This document shows positions 1-7,110 of a DNA stretch of 41,250 nucleotides, in pieces (position 1 is the first letter of the stretch; each line of letters starts with the position of its first letter). The stretch is from Rhodoplanes serenus (GTDB taxonomy: Bacteria; Pseudomonadota; Alphaproteobacteria; Rhizobiales; Xanthobacteraceae), in NCBI GenBank assembly GCA_945861855.1, contig CAMAWG010000019.1, positions 1 through 41,250 on the forward strand, written 5' to 3'. Position numbers and translations under genes: made by a program. The notes under the pieces were generated by a model. That model was not told the DNA's origin and ran no database searches. It saw only the letters and a list, made by a program, of their open reading frames with translations.

Positions 1-65
1 CCGAATGCCACGATCGTTATCGGCGCCATTTGCCGCGGTATCCGGGTGTGAATGTCGATTTGGAG

Positions 66-142
66 TGGTAGCGGGGAGTGGACTCGAACCACCGACCTCC
101 GGATTATGATTCCGCTGCTCTAACCAGCTGAGCTACCCCGCC
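66..142 (-). tRNA. tRNA-Met (anticodon CAU), CCA encoded
   Basis: The minus strand folds into a full cloverleaf: a 7-bp acceptor stem (GGCGGGG with CCCCGCT, one G-U pair), a D arm beginning GCTCAGCTGG, an anticodon loop ATCATAA with anticodon CAT, and a T arm containing GGTTCGAGTCC. The 3' CCA is encoded at 66-68. The sequence resembles alphaproteobacterial elongator tRNA-Met. A lysidine-modified tRNA-Ile2 also carries CAT and cannot be fully excluded by eye. The first base pair of the anticodon stem is a G-G mismatch. Confidence 0.93.
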
Positions 143-160
143 ATCCAAGGCGCGTCACAT

Positions 161-508
161 CTAGGGCATCTCGCACGGCTTTCCAAGCCTGAAAGCGGGG
201 GCGGCCGGCACACGCCTCAATTGCACCGCCGCGGTTCCCTCAAGGCTATCGCCGTGCCTTCCGGACCTTGCGCCGACGAGGCTTTGGGGCCGACGAGGCT
301 TTTTGCGGTCCCGCAGCTTGACGATATCGGCTGACCTCCCCGCGCTCCGGCGCAGCGCCGACTTCAGGTCCACCGGGCGGCCGTGCTTCTTCAGGAGATC
401 GGCGAACGCCTCGTCGGTCAGTTCCTGAAACGTCGCCATCCGGTCGCGGGCCAGCAGATCGAGCACCGCCCAGGTCTCATCGTCGATGTTCACGCGCTTG
501 CCCGGCAT
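161..508 (-). CDS. Small protein with ribbon-helix-helix-like N-terminus
   Basis: This 115-aa protein begins MPGKRVNIDDETWAVLD. It has a short strand followed by helices, as in ribbon-helix-helix DNA-binding proteins, then a basic low-complexity tail rich in Arg and Ala. I chose the ATG at 508 because it lies 4 nt downstream of the stop codon of the upstream gene (513-731), which suggests translational coupling. The open frame extends further upstream to 616, but that part has no protein-like character. The function is unknown. It may be the regulatory half of a small two-gene unit, but I see no recognised toxin partner. Confidence 0.6.
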   Translation of the reverse strand: MPGKRVNIDDETWAVLDLLARDRMATFQELTDEAFADLLKKHGRPVDLKSALRRSAGRSADIVKLRDRKKPRRPQSLVGARSGRHGDSLEGTAAVQLRRVPAAPAFRLGKPCEMP

Positions 509-512
509 GGCG

Positions 513-731
513 CTACATCCGCATCCTGCGTTCGCGCTCGCTCCGCGCCTTGCGCTGTCCCGTGGCGATGTGCGGATCGCAATCGTCCGGCCCGACCGCG
601 CTGACAAACTCGGCACGCGAGATCAGCTTGTGGCCGTGGAAATACAGGGTCGGGTGCCCGTCCCCCTGCGGGTGGCACCAGTAGTCCGCTTCCTTGCGCC
701 GCGTGGCGCGCGATGTATTGCGAGCGGCCAT
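513..731 (-). CDS. Conserved-looking 72-aa protein of unknown function
   Basis: The 72-aa product has a compact central segment (residues 15-55: DYWCHPQGDGHPTLYFHG, then ISRAEFVSAVG) with several aromatic and His residues, and basic ends. Its stop codon is 4 nt before the start of the ribbon-helix-helix-like gene at 161-508, so the two are probably cotranscribed and translationally coupled. I do not recognise the family. The amino-acid composition looks like a real folded protein rather than a shadow frame, because the competing plus-strand frames are Arg/Ala/Pro-rich. Confidence 0.5.
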   Translation of the reverse strand: MAARNTSRATRRKEADYWCHPQGDGHPTLYFHGHKLISRAEFVSAVGPDDCDPHIATGQRKARSERERRMRM

Positions 732-776
732 CAGGACCGGACAACGGCCGCGGGCGCTGGATGTTCCGCGTGCGTT

Positions 777-1103
777 CTATTTCGGCCGCACACTCGGGTC
801 GCCGCCGGGGCTGCCGGGCGGCGGGATCACCGGCATGCGTCCGGCGTCGGGTGTCGGCGCCTTGATCTCCGGATCGACGTTGCTCGGCGGGCACAGCACG
901 CCGTCGGTGCGCGCGAGCTTGTCGCTCAGCGATTCGCCGGTGGTGGCCGACGGCACCTTGCCGTCCATCTGCATCCGTTCGCCCGGCCCGCAGCCTTTGG
1001 GATCGACGACGGACGGCCGATTCTGGGCGGACACCGGCGGCGAAACGGCGGCGCAAAGCAGCAAAGCCGCGAACGCGCGTGGAACGATCGTGCTGGTTCT
1101 CAT
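777..1103 (-). CDS. Small exported protein of unknown function
   Basis: This is a 108-aa protein with a clear N-terminal signal peptide (MRTSTIVPRAFAALLLCAAV, then a probable cleavage site after VSAQ). The mature part is Pro/Gly-rich with two Cys residues and ends in a disordered, proline-rich tail. I used the internal ATG at 1103 because it places the positive n-region directly before the hydrophobic core; the longer frame to 1151 would bury the signal peptide. It is presumably periplasmic. It lies downstream of pmtA on the same strand with a 60-nt gap. No family recognised. Confidence 0.6.
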   Translation of the reverse strand: MRTSTIVPRAFAALLLCAAVSPPVSAQNRPSVVDPKGCGPGERMQMDGKVPSATTGESLSDKLARTDGVLCPPSNVDPEIKAPTPDAGRMPVIPPPGSPGGDPSVRPK

Positions 1104-1163
1104 GCGCAACCCAACGGCCGGCGGGCCCAACGGGTTCCGCCGGTGCGGCATCGGCGCACGCGG

Positions 1164-1814
1164 TCAGCCGGCCTTGCCGAAGCGGATCAGCGAAAAATGC
1201 CCGAGCGGCGGCATCGGCCGGCGCTCGATCAGTCGCACGCCGTCCCGCTCGGCCCAGTGCGTCAGCCGCGCCCATGGAAATTCCGGGCTCCATCCGAGCC
1301 GGCGCGCGATCGGCGAGAAGCCCTGCTCGAAGGCGCGGCGAAACCCCGTCTCGGCGCCGAGGTGGTTGACCAGGACGATCTCGCCGCCGGGCTTCAGCAC
1401 GCGGATGAATTCGTCGAGCGTCGCCTCGGGATCCGGCACCGCGGTGATGACATATTGCGCCACCACCGCATCGAACGAGGCGTCCGGCAGCGCGAGGTGC
1501 TTGGCGTCCATCACCGACAGAGCTTCGACGTTGGTCAGCTTGTGCTCGGCGACACGATCCTGCGCGCGGCGCAGCATCGGCGCGGAGATGTCGATGCCGA
1601 CCAGCCGATTGTTGCGGTTGTAGTTCAAGAGGGAAATGCCGGTGCCGACGCCGACCTCGAGGATGCGCCCGCCCGCCGGGCCGACATGCCGCTCGGCGGC
1701 CTCGATCGACGCCTGCCGGCCCTGCTCGAACACCCGCCCGAACACCACGTCATAGACCGGCGCCCAGCGCGCGTAAGCCTTCTCGATCGTGCCTCGGTCG
1801 AGCGCCGCCCCCAT
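1164..1814 (-). CDS. pmtA: Phosphatidylethanolamine N-methyltransferase-like SAM methyltransferase
   Basis: The 216-aa product has class I SAM-methyltransferase features: motif I ILEVGVGTGISL (about residues 51-62), an acidic loop GIDIS, and a post-motif segment RVLKPGGEIVLVNH. The N-terminal YARWAPVYDVVFG pattern is characteristic of the Rhodobacter/Sinorhizobium PmtA family, which methylates phosphatidylethanolamine three times to make phosphatidylcholine at the inner membrane. A good Shine-Dalgarno (GAGAGGA) precedes the ATG. The gene lies 14 nt downstream of mnmA and is probably cotranscribed with it. Ubiquinone/menaquinone methyltransferases share the fold, but the N-terminus favours PmtA. 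Confidence 0.8.
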   Translation of the reverse strand: MGAALDRGTIEKAYARWAPVYDVVFGRVFEQGRQASIEAAERHVGPAGGRILEVGVGTGISLLNYNRNNRLVGIDISAPMLRRAQDRVAEHKLTNVEALSVMDAKHLALPDASFDAVVAQYVITAVPDPEATLDEFIRVLKPGGEIVLVNHLGAETGFRRAFEQGFSPIARRLGWSPEFPWARLTHWAERDGVRLIERRPMPPLGHFSLIRFGKAG

Positions 1815-1828
1815 GAAGTCCTCTCGTG

Positions 1829-2980
1829 CTAAGCGGCCCTCGCCGTTGCCGCAGCGGCGCGGATGAAGCCGCCGCCCAGCACGCGCGCCTGGCCTTGCGC
1901 GCTGTCGTAGAAGACGCAGGCCTGTCCGGGCGACACGCCGTCCTCGCCGTCGATGAGCTCGATCTCATGGCCGCCGGCCACCGCCGACAGGAACGCCGCG
2001 CGCGGCGGCCGCGTCGAGCGCACCTTGACGAACACCTCGATTTTTCCTGCGTCCAGCACGCGGTCGAGCGCGCCCTCACCGATCCAGTTCACGTCGCGGA
2101 GCGCGATACGCCGCATGGTCAGCGCCTCGCGGGGCCCGACCACGACGCGCTGCGCGGCAGCGTCGAGCGCCACCACGTAAAGCGGCGCGGGGCCTGCGAT
2201 CTTGAGGCCGCGGCGCTGGCCGATGGTGAAATGGATGATGCCGTCGTGGCGTCCCAGAATCTTGCCGTCCATGTCGACCACGTCGCCGGCCTGGGCCGCG
2301 CCGGGCTTGAGCCGCTCGATGACGTCGGTGTAGCGGCCCGACGGCACGAAGCAGATGTCCTGGCTGTCGTGCTTGTCGGCGATCGCCAGGCCGAAGCTTC
2401 GCGCGAGTTCCCGCGTCTTCGCCTTGCCCATATCGCCCAGCGGGAATCGCAGCAGGTCGAGCTGCGCGTGCGTGGTGCCGAACAGGAAATAGCTCTGGTC
2501 GCGCTCCTCTTCCTTCGCGCGATAGAGCGCGCGGGCGCCGGCGGGTGTCGCGCGCGAGGCGACGTAGTGGCCGGTGGCCAGCACCTTGGCGCCGAGCTCG
2601 CGCGCGGTGCCGAGCAGATCCTTGAACTTGATCGCCATGTTGCAATCGACGCAGGGCACCGGCGTTTCGCCCGCGACGTAGCTCTCGGCGAAGCGGTCGA
2701 TCACCGCCTCCTTGAAGCGGCTCTCGTAGTCGAGGACGTAGTGCGGAATGCCGATCCGGTCGGCCACCGCGCGGGCGTCGTGGATGTCCTGACCGGCGCA
2801 GCAGGCGCCCTTGCGATGGGTGGCGGCGCCGTGGTCGTAGAGCTGCAAGGTCACGCCGATGACGTCATAGCCCTCGGCCTTGAGCAACGCCGCGGTCACC
2901 GAGGAATCTACGCCGCCGGACATGGCGACGACGACGCGGGTGTCTTGCGGGCGCCCTTCGAGGTCGAGGCTGTTGAGCAT
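1829..2980 (-). CDS. mnmA: tRNA-specific 2-thiouridylase MnmA
   Basis: This 383-aa protein matches MnmA, which thiolates U34 of the tRNAs for Lys, Glu and Gln. The N-type ATP-pyrophosphatase PP-loop SGGVDSS is at about residues 21-27. The two catalytic cysteines are in the motifs TPVPCVDCN and [10 protein letters not shown], and IGQRRGLKI lies in the central domain. The length is normal for the family. The ATG at 2980 has an AGGAGC Shine-Dalgarno upstream. It is the first gene of a minus-strand unit with pmtA. The 190-bp gap to fliK holds divergent control regions. Confidence 0.96.
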   Translation of the reverse strand: MLNSLDLEGRPQDTRVVVAMSGGVDSSVTAALLKAEGYDVIGVTLQLYDHGAATHRKGACCAGQDIHDARAVADRIGIPHYVLDYESRFKEAVIDRFAESYVAGETPVPCVDCNMAIKFKDLLGTARELGAKVLATGHYVASRATPAGARALYRAKEEERDQSYFLFGTTHAQLDLLRFPLGDMGKAKTRELARSFGLAIADKHDSQDICFVPSGRYTDVIERLKPGAAQAGDVVDMDGKILGRHDGIIHFTIGQRRGLKIAGPAPLYVVALDAAAQRVVVGPREALTMRRIALRDVNWIGEGALDRVLDAGKIEVFVKVRSTRPPRAAFLSAVAGGHEIELIDGEDGVSPGQACVFYDSAQGQARVLGGGFIRAAAATARAA

Positions 2981-3100
2981 TCCGGCCGCGGCTCCTGCCG
3001 CGCTCCTGCATTCCGGGGGTCAAGGCTACGGGGCCATTACTATAGGGAGCGACTGTGGCCGCGCAATGCAATGCGCCGCTTCCACCGCTGCCCCGGCCAA

Positions 3101-3119
3101 CCCGGCAAATCTTGCCGGG
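3101..3119. promoter_or_regulatory. ftr-type FlbD-binding palindrome upstream of fliK
   Basis: CCCGGCAA-ATC-TTGCCGGG is a perfect 8-3-8 inverted repeat. Very similar sequences occur in front of fliF (7060-7078) and flhA (15016-15034). In Caulobacter, FlbD binds ftr elements of this general kind. Here the site lies about 90 bp upstream of a sigma-54 promoter, the usual distance for an enhancer-binding protein. The assignment to FlbD is inferred; the palindrome and its recurrence are seen directly. Confidence 0.65.
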
Positions 3120-3191
3120 CGGGACCGCCGAAGCAGGCGACTGCCACAACATAAGATATTGAAAACACTAAATGATTTTTTGGTCCTCCAG

Positions 3192-3207
3192 TGGCCCGTC
3201 GATTGCA
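3192..3207 (+). promoter_or_regulatory. Sigma-54 (RpoN) -24/-12 promoter for fliK-flgD
   Basis: TGGCCCGTCGATTGCA matches the RpoN consensus TGGCACG-N4-TTGCA with one mismatch. The GG and GC doublets are separated by exactly 10 bases. Transcription would begin near 3218, before the chosen fliK start at 3235. Confidence 0.7.
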
Positions 3208-3234
3208 AACAGAAAGCCCGTCGCCGTATTGCAT

Positions 3235-4593
3235 ATGAGGTCCCCCGTGCCGAGCGTTGCGTCCGAAGCCCAAACCGTCCTGCCGCCCCGCCCCCATCTG
3301 TCCAGCGCCCGCAGCCATTCCAAGGCGGACAGCCCAGAACCGGCGACCCCGTTCGCCGAACTGCTCGACAGCGCACCCGCCTCCGAGCCGCCAGCCCCTC
3401 GCCAATCCGAGCGCCCGGAGCGGACCGACCGCGCCGACGCTTCCCGGAGGGCCGACGATCGCAGTGCCGACGCCGAGGCGGCCAAGGACAGCGCCGACGC
3501 CAGGGATGCGAACGCCAGCAAGGCGGCCGATGCCGCCGACGACACCAGGAAGGCCGAGGACTCCAAAGACAGCAAGGCCGCCGGCGCGGGCGACGAAGCC
3601 AAGGCCGATGCCGAATCCACGAAGACCGCCGATGCCGGCGACAAGCCGAAGCCGGATGCGGAATTGATCGCCGTGCTCGCCGAGGTCGCTCCGGCCGTGG
3701 TTGTTCCGCAAGCCGCGGCCGCCGCCGTCGTGCAGCCCATGGCCCTCGCCGCGGCGAACGCCGGCATCGAGGCGGACGCGCTCGCCGCGCTGCAGGCCGC
3801 CGGAGCGCAGGCCGGCCCGCAGAAGCCCGCCCAGCCGCAGACCGGCGCGCAAGGCAGCGCGCAGGCCAAGACCGCGGCGTCCGCGGGCGCGGCCGATCCG
3901 CTGGCCGCGGTGCCCCCGATCGAATCCGACAAGGACGGGCAGACGGGTCCCAACGGCGACAAGGCTGCGGGCGACTTCCGGCGCGCGGTCGCCGATCTGC
4001 TCACCAAACTCGATACCGACGCGCCCGTAGCCCCGGTCCGCGGCGATTCCACCGGCGCCCTGAAGGCCGGCGCAGACGCGGTGCAGAATCTCGGCATCAT
4101 GACACAGGCCCACACCGCGAATGCCGCGGCGGGGCCCGCAGGCGTTGCCGCCAGTGCGCCGGCCCAGGCGCAAGCCCCCGCCGTGCCGCTGTCCGGTCTC
4201 GCCGTCGAGATCGTGACCCAGGCCCAGGCCGGCAAGAACCACTTCGAAATCCGCCTCGATCCGCCGGAGCTTGGCCGCATCAACGTCAAGATCGACGTCG
4301 ATCGCGACGGCAACGTGAGCACCCGGCTGGTGGTGGACCGCGCCGACACACTCGACCTGCTCAAGCGCGACGCCTCGACGCTCGAACGCGCGCTGCAGCA
4401 GGCCGGATTGAAGACCTCCGACAACGCGCTGGAATTCTCGCTCCGCCAGCACGCCTTCGCCCACGACGACACGGCGCCGCAGAACGGCGCCCACATCACC
4501 GTTTCCGACGACGATCCGGCGCCGCTCGAAGCGTTGCGGCAAGGCTACGGCCGGCTGCTCGGTTTGGGCGGCGGCCTCGACATCCGCGTCTAA
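3235..4593 (+). CDS. fliK: Flagellar hook-length control protein FliK
   Basis: This 452-aa protein has a long, low-complexity Ala/Asp/Lys-rich N-terminal half and a folded C-terminal domain (from about residue 325). The C-terminal domain carries the FliK/Flg_hook pattern: HFEIRLDPPELGRINVKIDV, then RLVVDRADTLDLLKRDASTLERALQQAG. FliK measures hook length and switches export specificity from hook to filament subunits. The ATG at 3235 was chosen because it lies downstream of the predicted sigma-54 start site; the open frame extends up to 3172 and a GTG at 3250 is also possible. flgD follows after 11 nt, so the two form one late flagellar unit. Confidence 0.88.
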   Translation: MRSPVPSVASEAQTVLPPRPHLSSARSHSKADSPEPATPFAELLDSAPASEPPAPRQSERPERTDRADASRRADDRSADAEAAKDSADARDANASKAADAADDTRKAEDSKDSKAAGAGDEAKADAESTKTADAGDKPKPDAELIAVLAEVAPAVVVPQAAAAAVVQPMALAAANAGIEADALAALQAAGAQAGPQKPAQPQTGAQGSAQAKTAASAGAADPLAAVPPIESDKDGQTGPNGDKAAGDFRRAVADLLTKLDTDAPVAPVRGDSTGALKAGADAVQNLGIMTQAHTANAAAGPAGVAASAPAQAQAPAVPLSGLAVEIVTQAQAGKNHFEIRLDPPELGRINVKIDVDRDGNVSTRLVVDRADTLDLLKRDASTLERALQQAGLKTSDNALEFSLRQHAFAHDDTAPQNGAHITVSDDDPAPLEALRQGYGRLLGLGGGLDIRV

Positions 4594-4604
4594 GGACAGC
4601 ACCC

Positions 4605-5291
4605 ATGGCAGTCATTCCCGCGACCGCGTCCCAGGTGACCTCCGCGGTCAATCCCGCCAACGCCGCTTCGTCGGTCGGCGTGGACAAGAACGCGCTTGCC
4701 GGCAACTTCCAGAACTTCCTGACGCTGCTCACCACGCAGCTCAAGAACCAGAACCCGCTCGACCCGCTCGACACCAACCAGTTCACCGCGCAGCTCGTGC
4801 AGTTCGCGCAGGTCGAGCAGCAGCTCAAGCAGAACGATCAGCTTGCCACGCTCGTTTCGCTGCAGAAGACCGCGCAGAACACCGCCGCGCTCGAGTTCGT
4901 CGGCCAGACGGTCTCGGTCGATGGCGCGACCGCGCCGCTGACCGACGGCGTCGCCACCTGGAATCTCACCGTGCCCAAGCCCGCCACGGCCACGGTCAAC
5001 ATCAAGAGCGACACCGGCCAGACGGTCTACTCCGGCAACTTTTCGCTCGACGCCGGGCGCTCGCCCTTCGTGTGGGACGGCAAGGACGCCAGCGGCCTGC
5101 AATGGCCCGACGGCAACTACACGATTTCGATCACCGCGCAGGATGCCAACAGACAGCCGGTGGCGATCGAGACGGAGATCCAGGCGCCGGTCGACGCCGC
5201 CGACCTCACGCAGAATCCGCCGCTGCTTTCGATCGCGGGACAGGACTACACGCTCGACAAGATCAAGCGCGTCGTGCGCAATTCGAACTGA
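4605..5291 (+). CDS. flgD: Flagellar hook assembly/capping protein FlgD
   Basis: The 228-aa protein contains the FlgD N-terminal signature FLTLLTTQLKNQNPLDPLD at residues 37-55. It is followed by the FlgD Tudor/FnIII region with the motif FVWDGKDASG and a Y-T-I-S-I strand. FlgD caps the growing hook and allows FlgE polymerisation. It starts 11 nt after fliK. The same frame is open for more than 1.7 kb upstream, but that stretch is an out-of-frame shadow of fliK, so the start is the ATG at 4605 followed by AVIPATAS. A strong terminator follows at 5320. Confidence 0.94.
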   Translation: MAVIPATASQVTSAVNPANAASSVGVDKNALAGNFQNFLTLLTTQLKNQNPLDPLDTNQFTAQLVQFAQVEQQLKQNDQLATLVSLQKTAQNTAALEFVGQTVSVDGATAPLTDGVATWNLTVPKPATATVNIKSDTGQTVYSGNFSLDAGRSPFVWDGKDASGLQWPDGNYTISITAQDANRQPVAIETEIQAPVDAADLTQNPPLLSIAGQDYTLDKIKRVVRNSN

Positions 5292-5319
5292 TCGCGCGGT
5301 AACGCTTCGTTCATTTCTG

Positions 5320-5349
5320 GCCGCTGGCGGTTGCGCCGGCGGCTTTTTT
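5320..5349 (+). terminator. Rho-independent terminator after flgD
   Basis: GCCGCTGGCG and CGCCGGCGGC form a 10-bp stem with one G-U pair and a 4-nt loop, followed by six T residues. It closes the fliK-flgD unit. Confidence 0.85.
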
Positions 5350-5448
5350 GTCCCAGATTTGCTGGGATATCGCGGCGTCGGCGCGTTTTGCGCACGCCGG
5401 GCACACCATCGAAACCTGCGGCAATTATTACCCAATTGTCCGGCGCGC

Positions 5449-5463
5449 TTAGCCAAATTTTAA
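5449..5463. promoter_or_regulatory. Candidate CtrA box upstream of sciP
   Basis: TTAG-N7-TTAA matches the CtrA consensus TTAA-N7-TTAA with one mismatch and lies about 60 bp before sciP. In Caulobacter, sciP transcription is activated by CtrA and SciP then inhibits CtrA, so a box here fits the known feedback loop. It was identified by eye only. Confidence 0.55.
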
Positions 5464-5524
5464 GTCGCGGCCGGTACTGTCGCCCGTGAGTTTAGTCAGT
5501 GTGTGAGTAGTTGTGAGTATGTCG

Positions 5525-5800
5525 ATGACCGAACCCCACCGCCCGAGGGTCAAATATGTGATCGGGCCGGACGGCAGTCCGCTGACGATCGCGGACCTTC
5601 CCGCACCGGGCACCAAGCGCTGGGTCATCCGCCGCAAGGCGGAGGTGGTGGCGGCCGTGCGCGGCGGGCTGCTCTCGCTCGAAGAGGCTTGCGCCCGCTA
5701 CACGCTGACGGTCGAAGAGTTCCTGTCCTGGCAGTATTCGATCGACCAGCACGGCCTCGCCGGCCTGCGCACCACGCGCATCCAGCAGTACCGCGCTTAA
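5525..5800 (+). CDS. sciP: CtrA inhibitor SciP (DUF1153)
   Basis: This 91-aa protein is almost entirely the DUF1153/SciP domain. The recognisable run is RPRVKYVIGPDGSPLTIADL, then the HTH-like segment RRKAEVVAAVRGGLLSLEEA and VEEFLSWQ. SciP binds CtrA and prevents it from activating transcription; this is known from Caulobacter. The start is ambiguous: GTG 5513, ATG 5519 and ATG 5525 are all in frame. I chose 5525 because known family members begin immediately before the RPRVKYV block. A CtrA box lies upstream and two terminators lie downstream. Confidence 0.93.
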   Translation: MTEPHRPRVKYVIGPDGSPLTIADLPAPGTKRWVIRRKAEVVAAVRGGLLSLEEACARYTLTVEEFLSWQYSIDQHGLAGLRTTRIQQYRA

Positions 5801-5822
5801 AGGCAAATCCTACCGAGTTGTT

Positions 5823-5853
5823 AAAACCGCCGGCCCCTGGGCCGGCGGTTTTG
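5823..5853 (+). terminator. Terminator after sciP
   Basis: AAAACCGCCGGCCC and GGGCCGGCGGTTTT form a perfect 14-bp stem around a 2-nt gap, with the T run in the 3' arm. It lies 22 nt after the sciP stop. The A-rich 5' arm means it could also terminate transcription from the other strand. Confidence 0.85.
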
Positions 5854-5907
5854 CTTTGCGGTTCCCCGAACATCCGGTCGCCAGAGCAATGCCCAATATG
5901 CGGCAGG

Positions 5908-5933
5908 AACCCCGCGCCGCCGCGCGGGGTTTT
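5908..5933 (+). terminator. Second terminator between sciP and the next gene
   Basis: AACCCCGCG and CGCGGGGTT form a perfect 9-bp stem with a 6-nt loop followed by TT. It is the second of two consecutive hairpins that insulate sciP from the gene at 5975. Confidence 0.6.
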
Positions 5934-5974
5934 CCTGGTGGCTTGGGGCTGGCTCATGACAACGGAGAATGACA

Positions 5975-6340
5975 ATGAGACTCGGATTGCTGGGCTGCGC
6001 GGCCGCTCTCACGTTCATCGGAACCGCAGCCGCACATGCTGAAATGGTCTACATGACCCAACCTGGCGTCGTCGCCACGGCGCCCGGCTATGTCTATTCG
6101 GTGCCGGGGCCGCTTCCGGGCACGCGCTTTGTCGTGACCGAGCCTGCCCCCGCGGTGATCGCCGAGCCGCCTTCGACCTATGTGGTCGCACCGCCCGGCA
6201 CGGTGGTGAACCGGCCGATGGTGGTTGCGCCGCGCCAGCCGGTGGTGGTCGCCCCGCGTGAATCGGGCATCGTCACCACCGGCTATTCGACGGTCCGCTC
6301 CTGCTTTACCGACCTCATCGGCATCGAGCGCTGCTACTGA
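5975..6340 (+). CDS. Small exported Val/Pro-rich protein of unknown function
   Basis: The 121-aa product has a signal peptide (MRLGLLGCAAALTFIGTAAA, cleavage probably after AHA). The mature region is rich in Val, Pro and Thr with repeated VVAP-type patches, and ends with two Cys residues (SCFTDLIGIERCY) that could form a disulfide. The GGAG Shine-Dalgarno at 5964-5967 is correctly spaced for the ATG at 5975; the in-frame ATG at 5969 is too close to it. The protein is likely periplasmic. I do not recognise a named family. A long stem-loop lies just downstream. Confidence 0.7.
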   Translation: MRLGLLGCAAALTFIGTAAAHAEMVYMTQPGVVATAPGYVYSVPGPLPGTRFVVTEPAPAVIAEPPSTYVVAPPGTVVNRPMVVAPRQPVVVAPRESGIVTTGYSTVRSCFTDLIGIERCY

Positions 6341-6360
6341 CGTTTTGAGACGCTGGTCAG

Positions 6361-6396
6361 GCCAAGGGCGCGGCGCCCCGTCGCGCCCTTGGCTTG
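6361..6396 (+). terminator. Stem-loop after the exported protein gene
   Basis: GCCAAGGGCGCG and CGCGCCCTTGGC form a perfect 12-bp stem with a 9-nt loop. The T tail is weak (TTGTCC), so it may act as a terminator or as an mRNA-stabilising hairpin. Confidence 0.55.
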
Positions 6397-6481
6397 TCCG
6401 GTATTGGGGAACCTTGCGGAACTGCAGGCGTTGCCTTTGGGTCCCCACGATCTGGGGCCTTTGGTTATGGCGGAGGCCAGC

Positions 6482-6868
6482 ATGTCCGAACGGAACCGAA
6501 TCAAGACCGCATTCCAGGTCGGCATCACGGCGGCGATCCTCACCCTGGCCCTTCCGGTGGTGGCGCAGGTTCCATCGACCGCCCCGGTGGTGAAACCGGC
6601 CGACAGCGTCAACCTGACGATGGAGCAGCGTCACGTCATCAAGGAGATCATCGTCAAGGAGATGAAGATCGCCGAGGCTCCGGATCAGGCCGCCAAGGTC
6701 TCCACCCAGGTGGGCGACACGATCCCCGCCGGCATCCCCCTGCAGCCGATGCCGGTCGAGGTTTCCGCCAAGATCCCGCAACTCAAGGCGCACTCCTTCA
6801 TCGTCAAGGGCGACCAGGTGGTCATCGTCGACCCGAAGGACAACAAGGTCGCGGCGCTGGTGGAGTGA
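6482..6868 (+). CDS. DUF1236-type exported protein
   Basis: This 128-aa protein has an N-terminal hydrophobic segment (about residues 10-28, ending in a likely cleavage site PVVAQ). Its C-terminal half fits the Rhizobiales DUF1236 pattern: VGDTIPAGIPLQPMPVEV, then KGDQVVIVDPKDNKVAAL. The function of DUF1236 is unknown; these proteins are periplasmic or membrane-anchored. A strong GGAGG at 6470-6474 is 7 nt before the ATG at 6482 and decides the start. It stands alone upstream of the fliF promoter and has no evident flagellar role. Confidence 0.75.
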   Translation: MSERNRIKTAFQVGITAAILTLALPVVAQVPSTAPVVKPADSVNLTMEQRHVIKEIIVKEMKIAEAPDQAAKVSTQVGDTIPAGIPLQPMPVEVSAKIPQLKAHSFIVKGDQVVIVDPKDNKVAALVE

Positions 6869-6900
6869 GGCAACGTGTCCCGGGCGCGAGCGGCGCGAGA

Positions 6901-7022
6901 CCGGGGACCCAGCTTTAGCAGTCTTGTTTAAAACGCGCTCCTCGCGCCAACATTTCTCCTGGGCGGACCTTTCCTGGGTCCCGGATCGTCGCTCGCGAGA
7001 AGACGCTCGCTCGTCCGGGACA
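6901..7022. repeat. Probable intergenic palindromic repeat
   Basis: CCGGGGACCCAG near 6901 is mirrored by CTGGGTCCCGG at 6974-6984. A second mirrored pair (CCCGGATCG ... CGTCCGGG) ends at about 7020. Compound palindromes with GGGTCCCGG arms are common between genes in Bradyrhizobium-like genomes. It lies directly before the fliF control region. No ORF in it is credible. Confidence 0.4.
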
Positions 7023-7037
7023 CGATGCTGAGCCGCG

Positions 7038-7078
7038 TTAACCGCACGGTAACCATAAACTGGGCAATTCTTGCCGGG
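7038..7078 (+). promoter_or_regulatory. fliF control region: CtrA box plus ftr palindrome
   Basis: TTAA-N7-GTAA (7038-7052) is a near-consensus CtrA box. Seven bases later comes CTGGGCAA-TTC-TTGCCGGG (7060-7078), an ftr-type palindrome. The same two elements with the same spacing precede flhA. In Caulobacter, fliF is a CtrA-activated class II promoter repressed by FlbD through ftr4, which fits this layout. The function is inferred from that model. Confidence 0.7.
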
Positions 7079-7110
7079 TCGGCGCGCAGACGCCGAGTCA
7101 GAGGAATCCC

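Noticed and set aside
3040..4602. 520-aa minus-strand ORF opposite fliK
   Set aside because: Gly/Arg/Val-rich antisense shadow caused by high GC at third codon positions.
2880..4604. Long open plus-strand frame joined upstream to flgD
   Set aside because: It overlaps mnmA and fliK out of frame and is Arg/Gly/Pro-rich without domains. Only the part from 4605 is FlgD.
7060..7075. Possible sigma-54 promoter in the fliF region (TGGGC...TTGCC)
   Set aside because: The GG-GC spacing is 9 rather than 10 bases, and the sequence is better explained as the ftr palindrome. The same region of flhA has a spacing of 8.
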